Below, in pieces: positions 16,904 through 25,068 of a stretch of 64,000 nucleotides of DNA. The translations under genes and the position numbers were made by a program. Source of the stretch: JAIBJN01 sp035762005 (lineage in GTDB: Bacteria; Actinomycetota; Thermoleophilia; Gaiellales; Gaiellaceae); assembly GCA_035762005.1 (NCBI GenBank), contig DASTQA010000035.1:62001-126000 (forward strand), written 5' to 3'. Under the pieces are notes generated by a model. That model did no database searches and had not been told where the DNA came from. It saw only the letters and a program-made list of their open reading frames with translations. Every line of letters begins with the position of its first letter. Positions within the stretch are counted from its first letter, which is position 1.

Positions 16904-17404
16904 TTGTACAAACTCGGCGATAAGGTCGTCTACCCCCACCACGGCGCCGGCACGGTCGTGAAGAAGGAGACGAGGACGATCCTGGGTCAGGAGCGCGAGT
17001 ACCTGACGATCAAGATCCTTCACAACGACATGACCGTCAACGTCCCGACCGAGAACGCCGACCGCGTCGGCCTCCGCAAGGTGATCGACGAGGAGATGGT
17101 GGAGCGCGTCGTCAAGGTGCTCCACGGCAACGGCACGAACATGCCGAAGAACTGGAACCGCCGGTTCAAGTACAACCGCGACAAGATGAAGACCGGGGAC
17201 ATCTTCGAGCTCGCGGAGGTCGTGCGGAACCTCTCGCTCCGCGACCAGGAGAAGGGGCTCTCGACCGGTGAGAAGCAGATGTTCGTGAAGGCGAAGAAGA
17301 TTCTCGCCTCCGAGCTCATGTACGCGAAGGCCATGGACGAGGACGAGGCCGCGCTCTGGCTCGACGGCGAGCTGGACTCGGTCGGCGCCAAGGTCCCGAC
17401 CTAG
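16904..17404 (+). CDS. carD: CarD family transcriptional regulator
   Basis: 166 residues. The N-terminal Tudor-like RNA-polymerase interaction domain (YKLGDKVVYPHHGAGTV) and C-terminal helical DNA-binding domain (GDIFELAEVVRNL; KGLSTGEKQMFVKAKKIL) match CarD, which binds the RNA polymerase beta subunit and stabilises open complexes, especially at rRNA promoters. The start is TTG 16904, directly after GAGGAGGAG. The order disA-carD-ispD-ispF is conserved in actinobacteria and Firmicutes. Confidence 0.93.
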   Translation: MYKLGDKVVYPHHGAGTVVKKETRTILGQEREYLTIKILHNDMTVNVPTENADRVGLRKVIDEEMVERVVKVLHGNGTNMPKNWNRRFKYNRDKMKTGDIFELAEVVRNLSLRDQEKGLSTGEKQMFVKAKKILASELMYAKAMDEDEAALWLDGELDSVGAKVPT

Positions 17405-17428
17405 CGGCACCTCTTCCGCTGCGACCGC

Positions 17429-17445
17429 CCTGCCCGCCGGGCAGG
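17429..17445 (+). terminator. perfect hairpin after carD
   Basis: CCTGCCCG and CGGGCAGG face each other around a single central C (17437), 25 bases after the carD stop and 12 bases before the next gene; CATCCTT follows. It could be a weak terminator or a symmetrical binding site. Confidence 0.4.
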
Positions 17446-17457
17446 CATCCTTGTCGC

Positions 17458-18339
17458 GTGCTCGTCCGCGCGGCCGTGATCGCCTGCCTCCTCGCCCTGC
17501 TTCCGGCCTGCGCGGGCGGCGGAGACGACGGCGACGCGACCTCCGGCGGCCGGACGCTCGCCGCGTCGTCGTTCGCCGAGGTCGTCGCCGCGGAGCTCGC
17601 GGCGGGGGACGTCGAGGCCGAGCCGGGACCGGGGCCGAGCGTCCAGGCTCGGCAGGGGCCCAACCGGCTCGAGGTCGACCTTCGGGAGGCGTTCGCGGAG
17701 TACGAGGCAAGCCCGGACCGCGAGGACGAGATCGTCGCCGGCGCCGTCGCGACGGCGCGGGAGGAGCTCGCCGAGGGCATCTCCGGAACGCCCCTCGACC
17801 GCATCCGGGAGGACGTGATGCCGCTCCTGAAGCCCAGGTTCGAGCTGCGGACCTACGGGTTCGAGCCGGCGCAGAGTCCGTTTCCCGCCGGCCTGGCCGT
17901 CGTCTACGCGGTCGACACGGGCGAGGCGTTCACGCTCGTCCGGCCGGCGGACGTCGAGCGCTGGGAGACGTCCGTGGCCGACCTCCACGCGCTCGCCCTC
18001 GAAAACCTCGAGCGACGGACGGACGAGGAGGAGCCGCTCCTCTGCGAGCCGTCCGGGGGGCAGAAGCTCTGCGGGTGGGCCTCGGGGGACGGCTACGACG
18101 CGTCGCGCATGATCGTCCCCGGGCTGAGGGAGCAGATCGAGGAGGAGCTCGGCGGTCCCGCCGCCTATTCGGCGCCGATGGAGAACGTCTTCGTCGCGCT
18201 CTCGCTCCGCGTCCTGCAGACTGGCGACACCGAGGAGCTCCTCCGCATGAAGCTCGAGCGCGACTTCCAGACGTCCGACGACCCGCTCAGCCCGGAGATC
18301 TTCGTCGAGCGCCGCGGCGAGCTCGTCCGGCGCGGATGA
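17458..18339 (+). CDS. DUF1444 (YtpQ-like) domain protein, probable lipoprotein
   Basis: 293 residues from GTG 17458. The N-terminus is a signal with a lipobox-like LLPACAGG, so the mature protein is probably lipid-anchored outside the membrane. The rest resembles DUF1444/YtpQ: VDLREAFAEYEASPDREDEIV, MPLLKPRFEL, VVYAVDTGEAFTLVRPADVERW and YDASRMIVPG. No enzyme function is established for the family. The stop overlaps the ispD start (ATGA), so it is coupled to the isoprenoid genes. Confidence 0.65.
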   Translation: MLVRAAVIACLLALLPACAGGGDDGDATSGGRTLAASSFAEVVAAELAAGDVEAEPGPGPSVQARQGPNRLEVDLREAFAEYEASPDREDEIVAGAVATAREELAEGISGTPLDRIREDVMPLLKPRFELRTYGFEPAQSPFPAGLAVVYAVDTGEAFTLVRPADVERWETSVADLHALALENLERRTDEEEPLLCEPSGGQKLCGWASGDGYDASRMIVPGLREQIEEELGGPAAYSAPMENVFVALSLRVLQTGDTEELLRMKLERDFQTSDDPLSPEIFVERRGELVRRG

Positions 18340-19025
18340 CGGCCGCGGCCACCGGCGTCTGGGCCGTCCTCGTCGCCGCCGGGCGGGGAGAGCGGTTCGG
18401 CGGCGACCGCCCGAAGGCGTTCGCGAACCTCGGCGGCCGCCCCCTGCTCGCCGAGAGCCTCGAGCGGCTCGACGGCTCGGACTGGGTCGAGGGGATCGTC
18501 GTCGCCGCTCCGGCCGAGTGGGAGGAGCCGTCCATCCTCCTCGCCGAGGAGCTCGGCGCGGCCTCGGTGCGCGCGGTCGTGACCGGCGGGGCGACGCGCA
18601 CCGGCTCGGTCCGGGCCGCCGCGGCCGAGGTGCCACCCGAGGCGGCGGTCGTGCTCGTCCACGACGCGGCCCGGCCGCTCCTCCCGCCGGAGGTCGTGGA
18701 GCGCGTCCTCGCCGGGCTCGCGGACGGTTGGGACGGCGCCGTGGCGGCGCTGCCCCTCGCCGATACGGTGAAGCTGGCCGACGGGGAGGCCGTGCGCGAG
18801 ACCGTCGACCGCACCGGCCTCTACGGCGCGCAGACGCCGCAGGCGTTTCCGGCGGAGACCCTGCGGAGCGCGCTTGCGGGCGGCGCCGAGGCGACGGACT
18901 GCGCGGGCCTCGTCGAGGCGGCAGGCGGCCGGGTGCGGCTCGTGGAGGGCGACCGCCGCCTCCTCAAGGTGACGACGCCCGCCGACCTCGCGCTCGTGCA
19001 GGCGTTCCTCGAGGCGGAACGGTGA
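18336..19025 (+). CDS. ispD: 2-C-methyl-D-erythritol 4-phosphate cytidylyltransferase
   Basis: 229 residues. VLVAAGRGERFGGDRPKAF is the nucleotide-binding signature; VHDAARPLL and RTGLYGAQTPQAF are further IspD motifs. It activates MEP with CTP in the non-mevalonate isoprenoid pathway. Start ATG 18336 overlaps the lipoprotein stop; its own stop overlaps the PHP gene by 4 bp. ispF follows one gene later, so both middle-pathway enzymes are co-transcribed. Confidence 0.96.
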   Translation: MTAAATGVWAVLVAAGRGERFGGDRPKAFANLGGRPLLAESLERLDGSDWVEGIVVAAPAEWEEPSILLAEELGAASVRAVVTGGATRTGSVRAAAAEVPPEAAVVLVHDAARPLLPPEVVERVLAGLADGWDGAVAALPLADTVKLADGEAVRETVDRTGLYGAQTPQAFPAETLRSALAGGAEATDCAGLVEAAGGRVRLVEGDRRLLKVTTPADLALVQAFLEAER

Positions 19026-19849
19026 TCGTCGACTACCACCTGCACCTCCGCGGCCCCGCCGACGGCCGCGAGGGGCCGATCGACCACACGGTCGAGGCTG
19101 TCGAGCGCTTCGCCGAGGAGGCGGCCTTGCGCGGCGTCGACGAGATCGGCTTCACCGAGCACATGTACTACTTCCGGCAGCTCGGCGGGCTGGTCGAGCA
19201 CCCCTACCAGCGCTCCCGGGTCGGCCACGACCTCGAGACGTACTGCGACGCCGTCGGCGAGGGCAAGCGCCGCGGGCTTCCCGTGAAGCTCGGGCTCGAG
19301 GTCGACTGGCTCCCCGGGCTCGAGCACGAGCTCGCCGACCTCCTCGCCGGCTACCCGTGGGACTTCCTGCTCGGCTCCGTCCACCTCGTCGAGGGGGAGG
19401 CGGTCGACCTGGAGCCGGGTCTCTGGAGCCGGCTCTCCGTCGAGGACGTCTGGCGCCGCTACTTCTCCGCCCTCTCCGACCTCGCCGCGAGCGGGCTCGT
19501 GGACGTCCTCGCCCACCTCGACCTCGTGAAGATCTTCGGCCGCCGCCCGGCGCCCGCGACGGTCGAGGCGCACCACGCCGCCGCCGCCGCCGCCGCCGCC
19601 GCGGCCGGGCTCGCGGTCGAGGTCTCGACCGCCGGGCTGCGCAAGCCGGTCGGGGAGCTCTACCCGGATCGCGACCTCCTCGTCCGCTGCCGCGAGGCCG
19701 GGGCCGCGGCGACGCTCGCCTCCGACGCCCACGTCGCCCACGACGTCGGGCGCGACTTCCCCGCCGCGATCGACCTCCTCCGCGCGGCGGGCTACGAGAC
19801 CGTCACCGTCTTCGAGGGTCGTCGCCCCCGCCAGGAGCCGCTCGGGTGA
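19022..19849 (+). CDS. PHP-domain phosphatase (histidinol-phosphatase-like)
   Basis: 275 residues from GTG 19022, overlapping ispD by 4 bp and ispF by 4 bp. Metal ligands of the PHP domain are visible: DYHLHLRG at the N-terminus, FTEHMYYF, GLEVDW, GSVHLVEG, and SDAHVAHDVGRDF near the C-terminus. The closest functional class is HisK-type histidinol-phosphate phosphatase; another phosphoester is possible. A run of nine alanines (GCC repeats, 19578-19605) sits in one helix. Insertion between ispD and ispF is unusual, since these are normally adjacent or fused. Confidence 0.85.
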   Translation: MIVDYHLHLRGPADGREGPIDHTVEAVERFAEEAALRGVDEIGFTEHMYYFRQLGGLVEHPYQRSRVGHDLETYCDAVGEGKRRGLPVKLGLEVDWLPGLEHELADLLAGYPWDFLLGSVHLVEGEAVDLEPGLWSRLSVEDVWRRYFSALSDLAASGLVDVLAHLDLVKIFGRRPAPATVEAHHAAAAAAAAAAGLAVEVSTAGLRKPVGELYPDRDLLVRCREAGAAATLASDAHVAHDVGRDFPAAIDLLRAAGYETVTVFEGRRPRQEPLG

Positions 19850-20331
19850 ACGGTTTCCGGGTCGGCGTCGGCGTCGACGCGCACGCGTTCGCCGCAGAGG
19901 CCGCGCTCGTCCTCGGCGGCGTCGAGTTCCCGGGCGAGCCGGGCCTCGCCGGGCACTCCGACGGAGACGTGATCGCCCACGCGCTCGTCGACGCCGTCCT
20001 CGGCGCCGCGAACCTCGGCGACATCGGGAGCCTCTTCCCCTCCGGCGAGCCCGAATGGGAGGGAGCATCGTCGCTGCGCCTCCTCGAGCGCGCGTACGCC
20101 GCCGTCCGCGAGGCCGGCTTCGAGCTCGTGAACGCCGACTGCGTCCTCGTCGGCGAGCGGCCGCGGATCGGCTCGACGCGGGCCGAGATGGGCGCGCGCC
20201 TCGCCGCCGCCATGGGCGTCGAGCCGGGCCGTCTGTCGGTGCGGGCGACGACGACCGACGGGCTCGGCTTCACCGGCCGGGGCGAGGGCCTCGCCGCGCA
20301 GGCGGTGGCGCTGCTGTCCGTGGTTGAATGA
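19846..20331 (+). CDS. ispF: 2-C-methyl-D-erythritol 2,4-cyclodiphosphate synthase
   Basis: 161 residues from GTG 19846. Zinc ligands are in GVDAHAF and HSDGDVIAHALVDAVLG; LGDIGSLFP and TTTDGLGFTGRGEGLAAQAV are the other IspF signatures. It cyclises CDP-ME 2-phosphate in the MEP pathway as a homotrimer. Coupled to the PHP gene upstream (GTGA) and overlapping the DUF5808 gene by 8 bases. Confidence 0.96.
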   Translation: MNGFRVGVGVDAHAFAAEAALVLGGVEFPGEPGLAGHSDGDVIAHALVDAVLGAANLGDIGSLFPSGEPEWEGASSLRLLERAYAAVREAGFELVNADCVLVGERPRIGSTRAEMGARLAAAMGVEPGRLSVRATTTDGLGFTGRGEGLAAQAVALLSVVE

Positions 20332-20617
20332 CTGGGTGCGACGCGGAACAGGTGGAGGGCGTCTCGGCGCCGCGCTCGGCCTCGGGCTGATCGCGGCGGT
20401 CGTGGCGACGGAGCTCCGCAAGCCGGCCGGCGAGCGCAGCTGGCACGGGCGGCTGGCGGGCGTCCTTCCCTACGACCTGCGCCCGCCGACGGTCGAGCGC
20501 CTGAAGGCGTCCTGGTGGGCGCCCGAGGATCCGCGCATCCTCACCGACCGGGTCTTCGGGGTCGGCTGGGCGCTCAACCTCGGCCGGCTGGCGCGCCTCG
20601 CGCGCGAGCGCGTCTAG
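20324..20617 (+). CDS. small DUF5808-like membrane protein
   Basis: 97 residues beginning eight bases before the ispF stop. One N-terminal hydrophobic helix (LGAALGLGLIAAVVATEL) is followed by a short C-terminal motif, DPRILTDRVFGVGWALNLGR, that fits the DUF5808 pattern of DPR-hydrophobic-P/D-R-G-WxLNFG. Function unknown. It ends the isp operon and overlaps the convergent histidine kinase by 4 bp. Confidence 0.6.
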   Translation: MNDWVRRGTGGGRLGAALGLGLIAAVVATELRKPAGERSWHGRLAGVLPYDLRPPTVERLKASWWAPEDPRILTDRVFGVGWALNLGRLARLARERV

Positions 20618-21693
20618 GCCGGGCTTCGCGGCAGCGTGAAGGACACCCGGGCGCCGCCTCCCGGTCGGCTCTCGGCCCAGATCCGGCCTCCGTGCGCCTC
20701 CACGAGGCCGCGCGCGATGGCGAGACCGAGCCCCGCGCCGCCGCGCTCGCGCGAGCGCGCCCGGTCCCCGCGCCAGAAGCGGTCGAACATCCGCCGCACT
20801 GCCTCGGTCGAGAGTCCCTCGCCCGTGTCCTCGACGGTGACGCAGACCTCGCCCGCGAGCGGCTCGAGGACGACCGCCACGGAGCCGTCCGACGGCGTGT
20901 GCCTGAGGGCGTTCGCCAGCAGGTTGTAGAGCACGCGCTCCACCTTGTCCGGCGCCGCGCGCACGCGCGCGTCCGCTCCCCCCGGCACGGCGCGGAGCGT
21001 GATGTGCCGGGCGGCGGCCTCCGCCTCGAGCCCGCGGAGGCACGAGTTCACGAGCGGCTCGAGCGGCAGCTCGCGCACCTCGAGGGTGAGGACGCCGGCG
21101 TCGATGCGGGCCAGCTCGAAGAGGTCGTCCACGAGCAGGTTCAGCGTGCGCACCTGCTCGCGCATTGCGGGCAGGTACGTCTGCGGCTCGGCGATCCCGT
21201 CCTCGAGCGCCTCGAGCATCGCCTGCATGGAGGCGAGGGGGGTGCGCAGGTCGTGGCTCGCCCAGGCGACGAGCTGGCGGCGCGCGTCGAAGAGCCCTTC
21301 CAGGTTCTCCGCCATCTCGTTGAACGAGTCCGCGAGCTCTGCGAGCTCCACCGGCCCGCCCTCCGGCGCGCGGGCGGCGAGGTCGCCGTCCGCGAGCGCC
21401 GAGGAGGCGTCGCGGATTCGCTCGACGGGCCGGAGGATCGACTCTCCGAGGGCGAAGGAGGCGGCGAGGGCTGCGGTGGAGGAAGCGGCCGCGACCGCCA
21501 GGATCGTGAGATCGTGCTCCGAGTCGAACATGGCCACGCCGGACAGGAGGACGGCTGCGAGCGGCAGGAGCACGGCCACGAGCCCGAGCGCTGCGAGCCG
21601 CAGCCGGAGCGTCCGCAGCCGCCGCAGCAGCACCGCGGCGGCGAGGCCTGCGCCGAGCGTCGCGCCGGCGACGGCGAGCGCGAAGGCGATCAC
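20614..21693 (-). CDS. sensor histidine kinase
   Basis: 359 residues. Two or three N-terminal membrane helices with only a very short outside loop (around 52-62), a HAMP domain (88-135), the dimerisation helix with phospho-acceptor His147 in ASHDLRTPL, then the ATPase with the N box NLLANALRHTP and G1 box DTGEGLS. The small external loop suggests it senses the membrane itself or a partner protein. It overlaps its response regulator by 4 bp; the small secreted protein encoded just upstream is a candidate partner. Confidence 0.93.
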   Translation of the reverse strand: MIAFALAVAGATLGAGLAAAVLLRRLRTLRLRLAALGLVAVLLPLAAVLLSGVAMFDSEHDLTILAVAAASSTAALAASFALGESILRPVERIRDASSALADGDLAARAPEGGPVELAELADSFNEMAENLEGLFDARRQLVAWASHDLRTPLASMQAMLEALEDGIAEPQTYLPAMREQVRTLNLLVDDLFELARIDAGVLTLEVRELPLEPLVNSCLRGLEAEAAARHITLRAVPGGADARVRAAPDKVERVLYNLLANALRHTPSDGSVAVVLEPLAGEVCVTVEDTGEGLSTEAVRRMFDRFWRGDRARSRERGGAGLGLAIARGLVEAHGGRIWAESRPGGGARVSFTLPRSPA

Positions 21694-22376
21694 GGGACGA
21701 ACCTGTAGCCGACGCCCCAGACCGTCTGCAGGAAGCGAGGGCGCGAGGGGTCGTCCTCGATCTTCTCGCGCAGGCGGCGAACGTGAACCGTCACCGTGCC
21801 CGTGTCGAGCGCTGCTTCGTAGCCCCAGACGCCGGCCATCAGCTGGTCGCGCGAGAAGACCTGGCGCGGATGGTTGGCGAGGAACCAGAGGAGGTCGAAC
21901 TCCCTCGCCGTGAGGGCGAGCGGCGCTCCCTCCCTCGTCACCTCACGGGTGCGGGCGTCGACGGCCAGCGTGTCGAAGGTCAGCCGCTCGGCCTTGGCGA
22001 GGCTCGGCTCGGTGCGCCGGAGCACGGTGCGCACCCGGGCAGCGAGCTCCCGCGGCGAGAACGGCTTCGCGATGTAGTCGTCGGCCCCGAGCTCGAGGCC
22101 GACGATGCGGTCTGCCTCCTCGCCTCGCGCCGTCAGCATGATCACGGGCAGGTCCGATCGTGCCCGGATCCAGCGGCAGAGCTCGAGACCGTCCGGGCCC
22201 GGGAGCATCACGTCGAGGACGACGAGGCTCGGGCTCTCCTCCTCGAGCAGGCGGAGCGCCGTGTCGCCGTCGGCCGCTTCGAGCGTGCGAAAGCCTTCCC
22301 GCCGCAGGTAGCCGACGACGACCTCCCGCACGATGGGCTCGTCGTCCACGACCAGGACTGTGGTCACAGGGCTCAT
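21690..22376 (-). CDS. OmpR/PhoB-family response regulator
   Basis: 228 residues from ATG 22376 (AGG upstream); the frame extends to 22460 but that part is non-coding in character. Receiver: acidic pair DD 11-12, phospho-acceptor D55, K104. The C-terminal winged helix has the transactivation and recognition region GTVTVHVRRLREKIEDD. OmpR-family regulators bind 11-bp-phased direct repeats, exactly what is seen 55-80 bases upstream of this operon (22878-22904). Confidence 0.94.
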   Translation of the reverse strand: MSPVTTVLVVDDEPIVREVVVGYLRREGFRTLEAADGDTALRLLEEESPSLVVLDVMLPGPDGLELCRWIRARSDLPVIMLTARGEEADRIVGLELGADDYIAKPFSPRELAARVRTVLRRTEPSLAKAERLTFDTLAVDARTREVTREGAPLALTAREFDLLWFLANHPRQVFSRDQLMAGVWGYEAALDTGTVTVHVRRLREKIEDDPSRPRFLQTVWGVGYRFVP

Positions 22377-22441
22377 TGAACCTGCCTGGACCCGTCCCGG
22401 GGCGATCTCGGCCCGAGACCGCCCCGAGGCGAGGTGCACTG

Positions 22442-22822
22442 CTACTTGACGAGCGGGCACACGAAGCGCACGCCGGTGTCGACGAGCGAGGTGGCCGCGG
22501 CGGCGACGGCGTCAGCGTTCGTCAGCTGGTGCGTGATGCCGAAGGCCTGTACGACCTTCCAGCGCCCGCCGTTGTATCCGGGGTGGCCGGGGGCGGCCTC
22601 CGAGACCGACGCGCAGGCGGCGCAGTCCGGGAACGTGTAGATCGTGTCGGTCGGTCCCCGGTCGGGCAGCGACGTGGGCGTCGCGATCACGCGGTAGGCC
22701 TGGTCGAACGCGTAGATCGTGCCGCCGGGAGGCCCGAGCGACTGTCCGCCTGCCAGCGCGGGGGCCGCGAGCGCGGCGGCCGTCACCGCCGCGGCGAGCG
22801 TCGAGAGTGCGATTCGCTTCAT
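22442..22822 (-). CDS. small secreted protein of unknown function, first gene of the two-component operon
   Basis: 126 residues with a clear signal peptide (KRIALSTLAAAVTAAALAAPALAGG) after a strong AAGGAGGAG site. The mature approx. 100 residues hold a CAAC pair in TFPDCAACASV and a third Cys near the C-terminus (FVCPLVK). No family recognised. It is 65 bases ahead of the response regulator on the same strand, so it may be a periplasmic-type sensor partner or a main target of the regulator. Confidence 0.75.
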   Translation of the reverse strand: MKRIALSTLAAAVTAAALAAPALAGGQSLGPPGGTIYAFDQAYRVIATPTSLPDRGPTDTIYTFPDCAACASVSEAAPGHPGYNGGRWKVVQAFGITHQLTNADAVAAAATSLVDTGVRFVCPLVK

Positions 22823-22877
22823 GCTCCTCCTTCTCTCGGGTACCGCTGCGAGCCTAGGGAGGCGACCTTGCGCAGGT

Positions 22878-22904
22878 CTTACGGGGCGGTTAAGCGATCC
22901 TTAA
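22878..22904 (-). promoter_or_regulatory. three 11-bp-phased direct repeats, probable response-regulator binding site
   Basis: On the minus strand TTAAG (22904-22900), TTAAC (22893-22889) and GTAAG (22882-22878) are spaced exactly 11 bases start to start. The first two also form a TTAAG-N5-CTTAA dyad at 22890-22904. The set lies 56-82 bases before the small secreted protein, where an OmpR-type activator would replace a -35 box; TAGGCT at 22857-22852 is a possible -10. Confidence 0.65.
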
Positions 22905-22949
22905 TGAACGCCTGCCGCTCCGGGCGGGGCGCTCCCGGGGCGGCGGCAC

Positions 22950-23666
22950 CTAGCCCGGCAGGCGAACGGTTCCCCCGGCGACGGTGACGAGGCCGTCTCG
23001 CTCGAGCGACGCGACCGCCTGCCGGTCGAGCCCTCGCGCCGCCCGCGGGCGCGCGGCCACGGCGCGCAGGACGCGTGCGCGCCGCTCCCTGAACGACCCC
23101 TCGAGGCGGCCCTGACGCCTCCGCGGCTCGTAGCGGCGGCCGCGGGAAGGGCAGCCGCCGGCGAGCGGACAGCGGCCGCAGCGCGGGATCCGCGCGAGGC
23201 AGACGGTGGCGCCGAGGTCCATGAGCGCCTGCCCGCTCTCCGGCCCGAAGCGGTGTCCGGTGCGCTCCTCGATGCGGCAGACGTTCGTGTCCCGGGGAAG
23301 GACGGCGGCGCCGAAGGCGAACGCCGCGACCGCGTCGGCGGTGTAGCGGCCGACCCCAGGAAGCTCGGTCAGGTCGTCCGGCCAGCCGTCGGCCGCGATG
23401 CGCCGCGCCGCCCGGTGGAGGCTCACGGCCCGGCGGTTGTACCCGAGCCCCTGCCACTCGCGGATGACGTCCGCGAGCGGCGCGGCCGCGAGCGACTCCG
23501 CGCTCGGCCACCGCTCGAGCCAGCTTCGCCAGCGCGGCACGACCCGCTCGACCTGCGTCTGCTGGAGCATGACCTCCGAGACGAGGATCGCGTACGGAGC
23601 GCGCGTGTGCCGCCAGGGAAGATCGCGGCCGTGCTCCCGGAACCAGGCGAGGAGCGCGGCGTCCAC
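22950..23666 (-). CDS. mutY: A/G-specific adenine glycosylase MutY, short form
   Basis: 238 residues from GTG 23666, where homology begins; the upstream frame is arginine-rich. Catalytic E31 is in SEVMLQQTQ and D126 in PRDTNV; the HhH is LPGVGRYTADAV. A 4Fe-4S cluster motif C-x6-C-x2-C-x5-C follows (CLARIPRCGRCPLAGGC). It removes adenine mispaired with 8-oxoguanine. The NUDIX-like C-terminal domain of about 120 residues that recognises 8-oxoG is missing and replaced by a 50-residue helical tail, as in some actinobacterial forms. Confidence 0.85.
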   Translation of the reverse strand: MDAALLAWFREHGRDLPWRHTRAPYAILVSEVMLQQTQVERVVPRWRSWLERWPSAESLAAAPLADVIREWQGLGYNRRAVSLHRAARRIAADGWPDDLTELPGVGRYTADAVAAFAFGAAVLPRDTNVCRIEERTGHRFGPESGQALMDLGATVCLARIPRCGRCPLAGGCPSRGRRYEPRRRQGRLEGSFRERRARVLRAVAARPRAARGLDRQAVASLERDGLVTVAGGTVRLPG

Positions 23667-23692
23667 GCGCCGGACACTAGACGACGCCGGCG

Positions 23693-24910
23693 CTAGCGCG
23701 GCCAGCCGAGCATGTGAGCTCGGGCCGACTCGATCTCGACGCGCAGCACGTCGTCGCCCGTGTCCGCCGGCGGGTCGGGGGCGCCGAGCCCGGCGAGGAA
23801 GGGACCGAGGTGGCGGCCGGCGATCTTCCCCGCGGGCCACCAGAGCGGCTCGTCGGAGGCCGTCGAGCTCTCTCCGCGCCCGCCGAGCTCCACGCGCAGG
23901 TACGTCGGCGTGCCGCCGCCGAGCAGGAGCGCGCGGAGGACCGGGCGGAAGGGCTGGGGGTCGAGCGCGACGCCGGCGCGGGCCGCGATCGCCTCGGCGG
24001 CGGCGTCCGCCTGCTGGGCGGCGAGACCCCCCTGCTTGACGGGGAAGGCGGTCATGTCGCCGACGGCGTAGACGCTCTCCAGCCCGGTCACCCGGCCGTG
24101 GGGATCGGTGCGCACGAAGCCGTTCCGGTCGCGGGGAACGCCTGCGATGTCCGGCCCGGACAGGCGGGGCGCCGCGACGGCGCGGTCGGCCGGGACGACG
24201 CTCCCGCGGCCGGTGACGAGCCCCTGCCCGGTCAGCTCGACCGGGTACGTCATCGGGAGGATTTCGATCCCTCTCTCGGCGAGGTGCGCGGCGACCGCCT
24301 CGCTCGCCGGCTCGCCGAAGATCGCCAGCGGAGCCGGCTCCGCGGTCACGAGCGTGAGCTCGGGGGCCGCCCCCTTCTCCGCGAGCTCGGCTGCGGCGAG
24401 GAGCGCGAGCTCGTAGAGCGGCAGAGGCCAGACGATGCCGGAGGGAACGGCGAAGACGAGCCGCTCGACCTCTCCACGGACGATCTCGCCGAGCAGGCGT
24501 CGCAATCCGTCGACGTCCGCCGGGCCCCGGAAGGTGAGCGCCCCTGGAACTGCGACGTGCAGCCGTGCCCCGCAGGCGAGGACGAGCACGTCGTAGGGGA
24601 GGGCCGGCCCCGTTCGCAGACGGACCACGCGCTCGTCCGGCTCGACCCCCACGACCTCGCCCGGGGTGAAGTCGACCCCGGCCGCGCGGGCGAGGTCGGC
24701 GAGCTCCCAGCGGAGCGTCCGCCCGACGCCGAAGGCCTCGGCGACCGCGAGCGGCCGGTAGAAGAAGTGGAGCTCGGGAGCCACGAGCTCGACGTCGACG
24801 AGCTCCGCGGCGAGGTGGCGAAGCGCGAGCGCCGTCTCGAGCGCGGCGACGCCGCCGCCGGCGACGAGCACGTGCGTCTCGCGACGCGGCGGAGCGGAGG
24901 TGCGGGTCAT
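23693..24910 (-). CDS. FAD-dependent oxidoreductase, SQR/NDH-2-like
   Basis: 405 residues. The N-terminal FAD-binding VLVAGGGVAALETALAL and the C-terminal VYAVGDMTAFPVKQGGLAAQQA flavin-binding segment define a pyridine-nucleotide-disulfide-type flavoprotein close to sulfide:quinone reductase and type II NADH dehydrogenase. Only one obvious cysteine (LACGARL) is seen, not the pair needed for sulfide oxidation, so a true SQR is unlikely. The quinone-binding side may involve the aromatic C-terminal part. Stand-alone gene. Confidence 0.8.
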   Translation of the reverse strand: MTRTSAPPRRETHVLVAGGGVAALETALALRHLAAELVDVELVAPELHFFYRPLAVAEAFGVGRTLRWELADLARAAGVDFTPGEVVGVEPDERVVRLRTGPALPYDVLVLACGARLHVAVPGALTFRGPADVDGLRRLLGEIVRGEVERLVFAVPSGIVWPLPLYELALLAAAELAEKGAAPELTLVTAEPAPLAIFGEPASEAVAAHLAERGIEILPMTYPVELTGQGLVTGRGSVVPADRAVAAPRLSGPDIAGVPRDRNGFVRTDPHGRVTGLESVYAVGDMTAFPVKQGGLAAQQADAAAEAIAARAGVALDPQPFRPVLRALLLGGGTPTYLRVELGGRGESSTASDEPLWWPAGKIAGRHLGPFLAGLGAPDPPADTGDDVLRVEIESARAHMLGWPR

Positions 24911-25068
24911 CCTGCCGCCACTGTGACGAGCCCGAGAGGCGCCGGCATCGGGGTTTCGGCGCAGCTCGTGACCGTGAGCACGCGGATCTCCTCTGGGGTC
25001 ACGAGACCCGTCGAGAAGCGCCGTCCGGGCCCATGCTCGTCCGGGGGATCGCGCGCTAGGGTGGCGCG

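Noticed and set aside
19578..19605. GCC repeat as a regulatory or CRISPR-like repeat
   Set aside because: It is an in-frame alanine run inside the PHP gene.
23693..24910. True sulfide:quinone oxidoreductase
   Set aside because: The redox-active cysteine pair is not present; only general flavoprotein motifs are.
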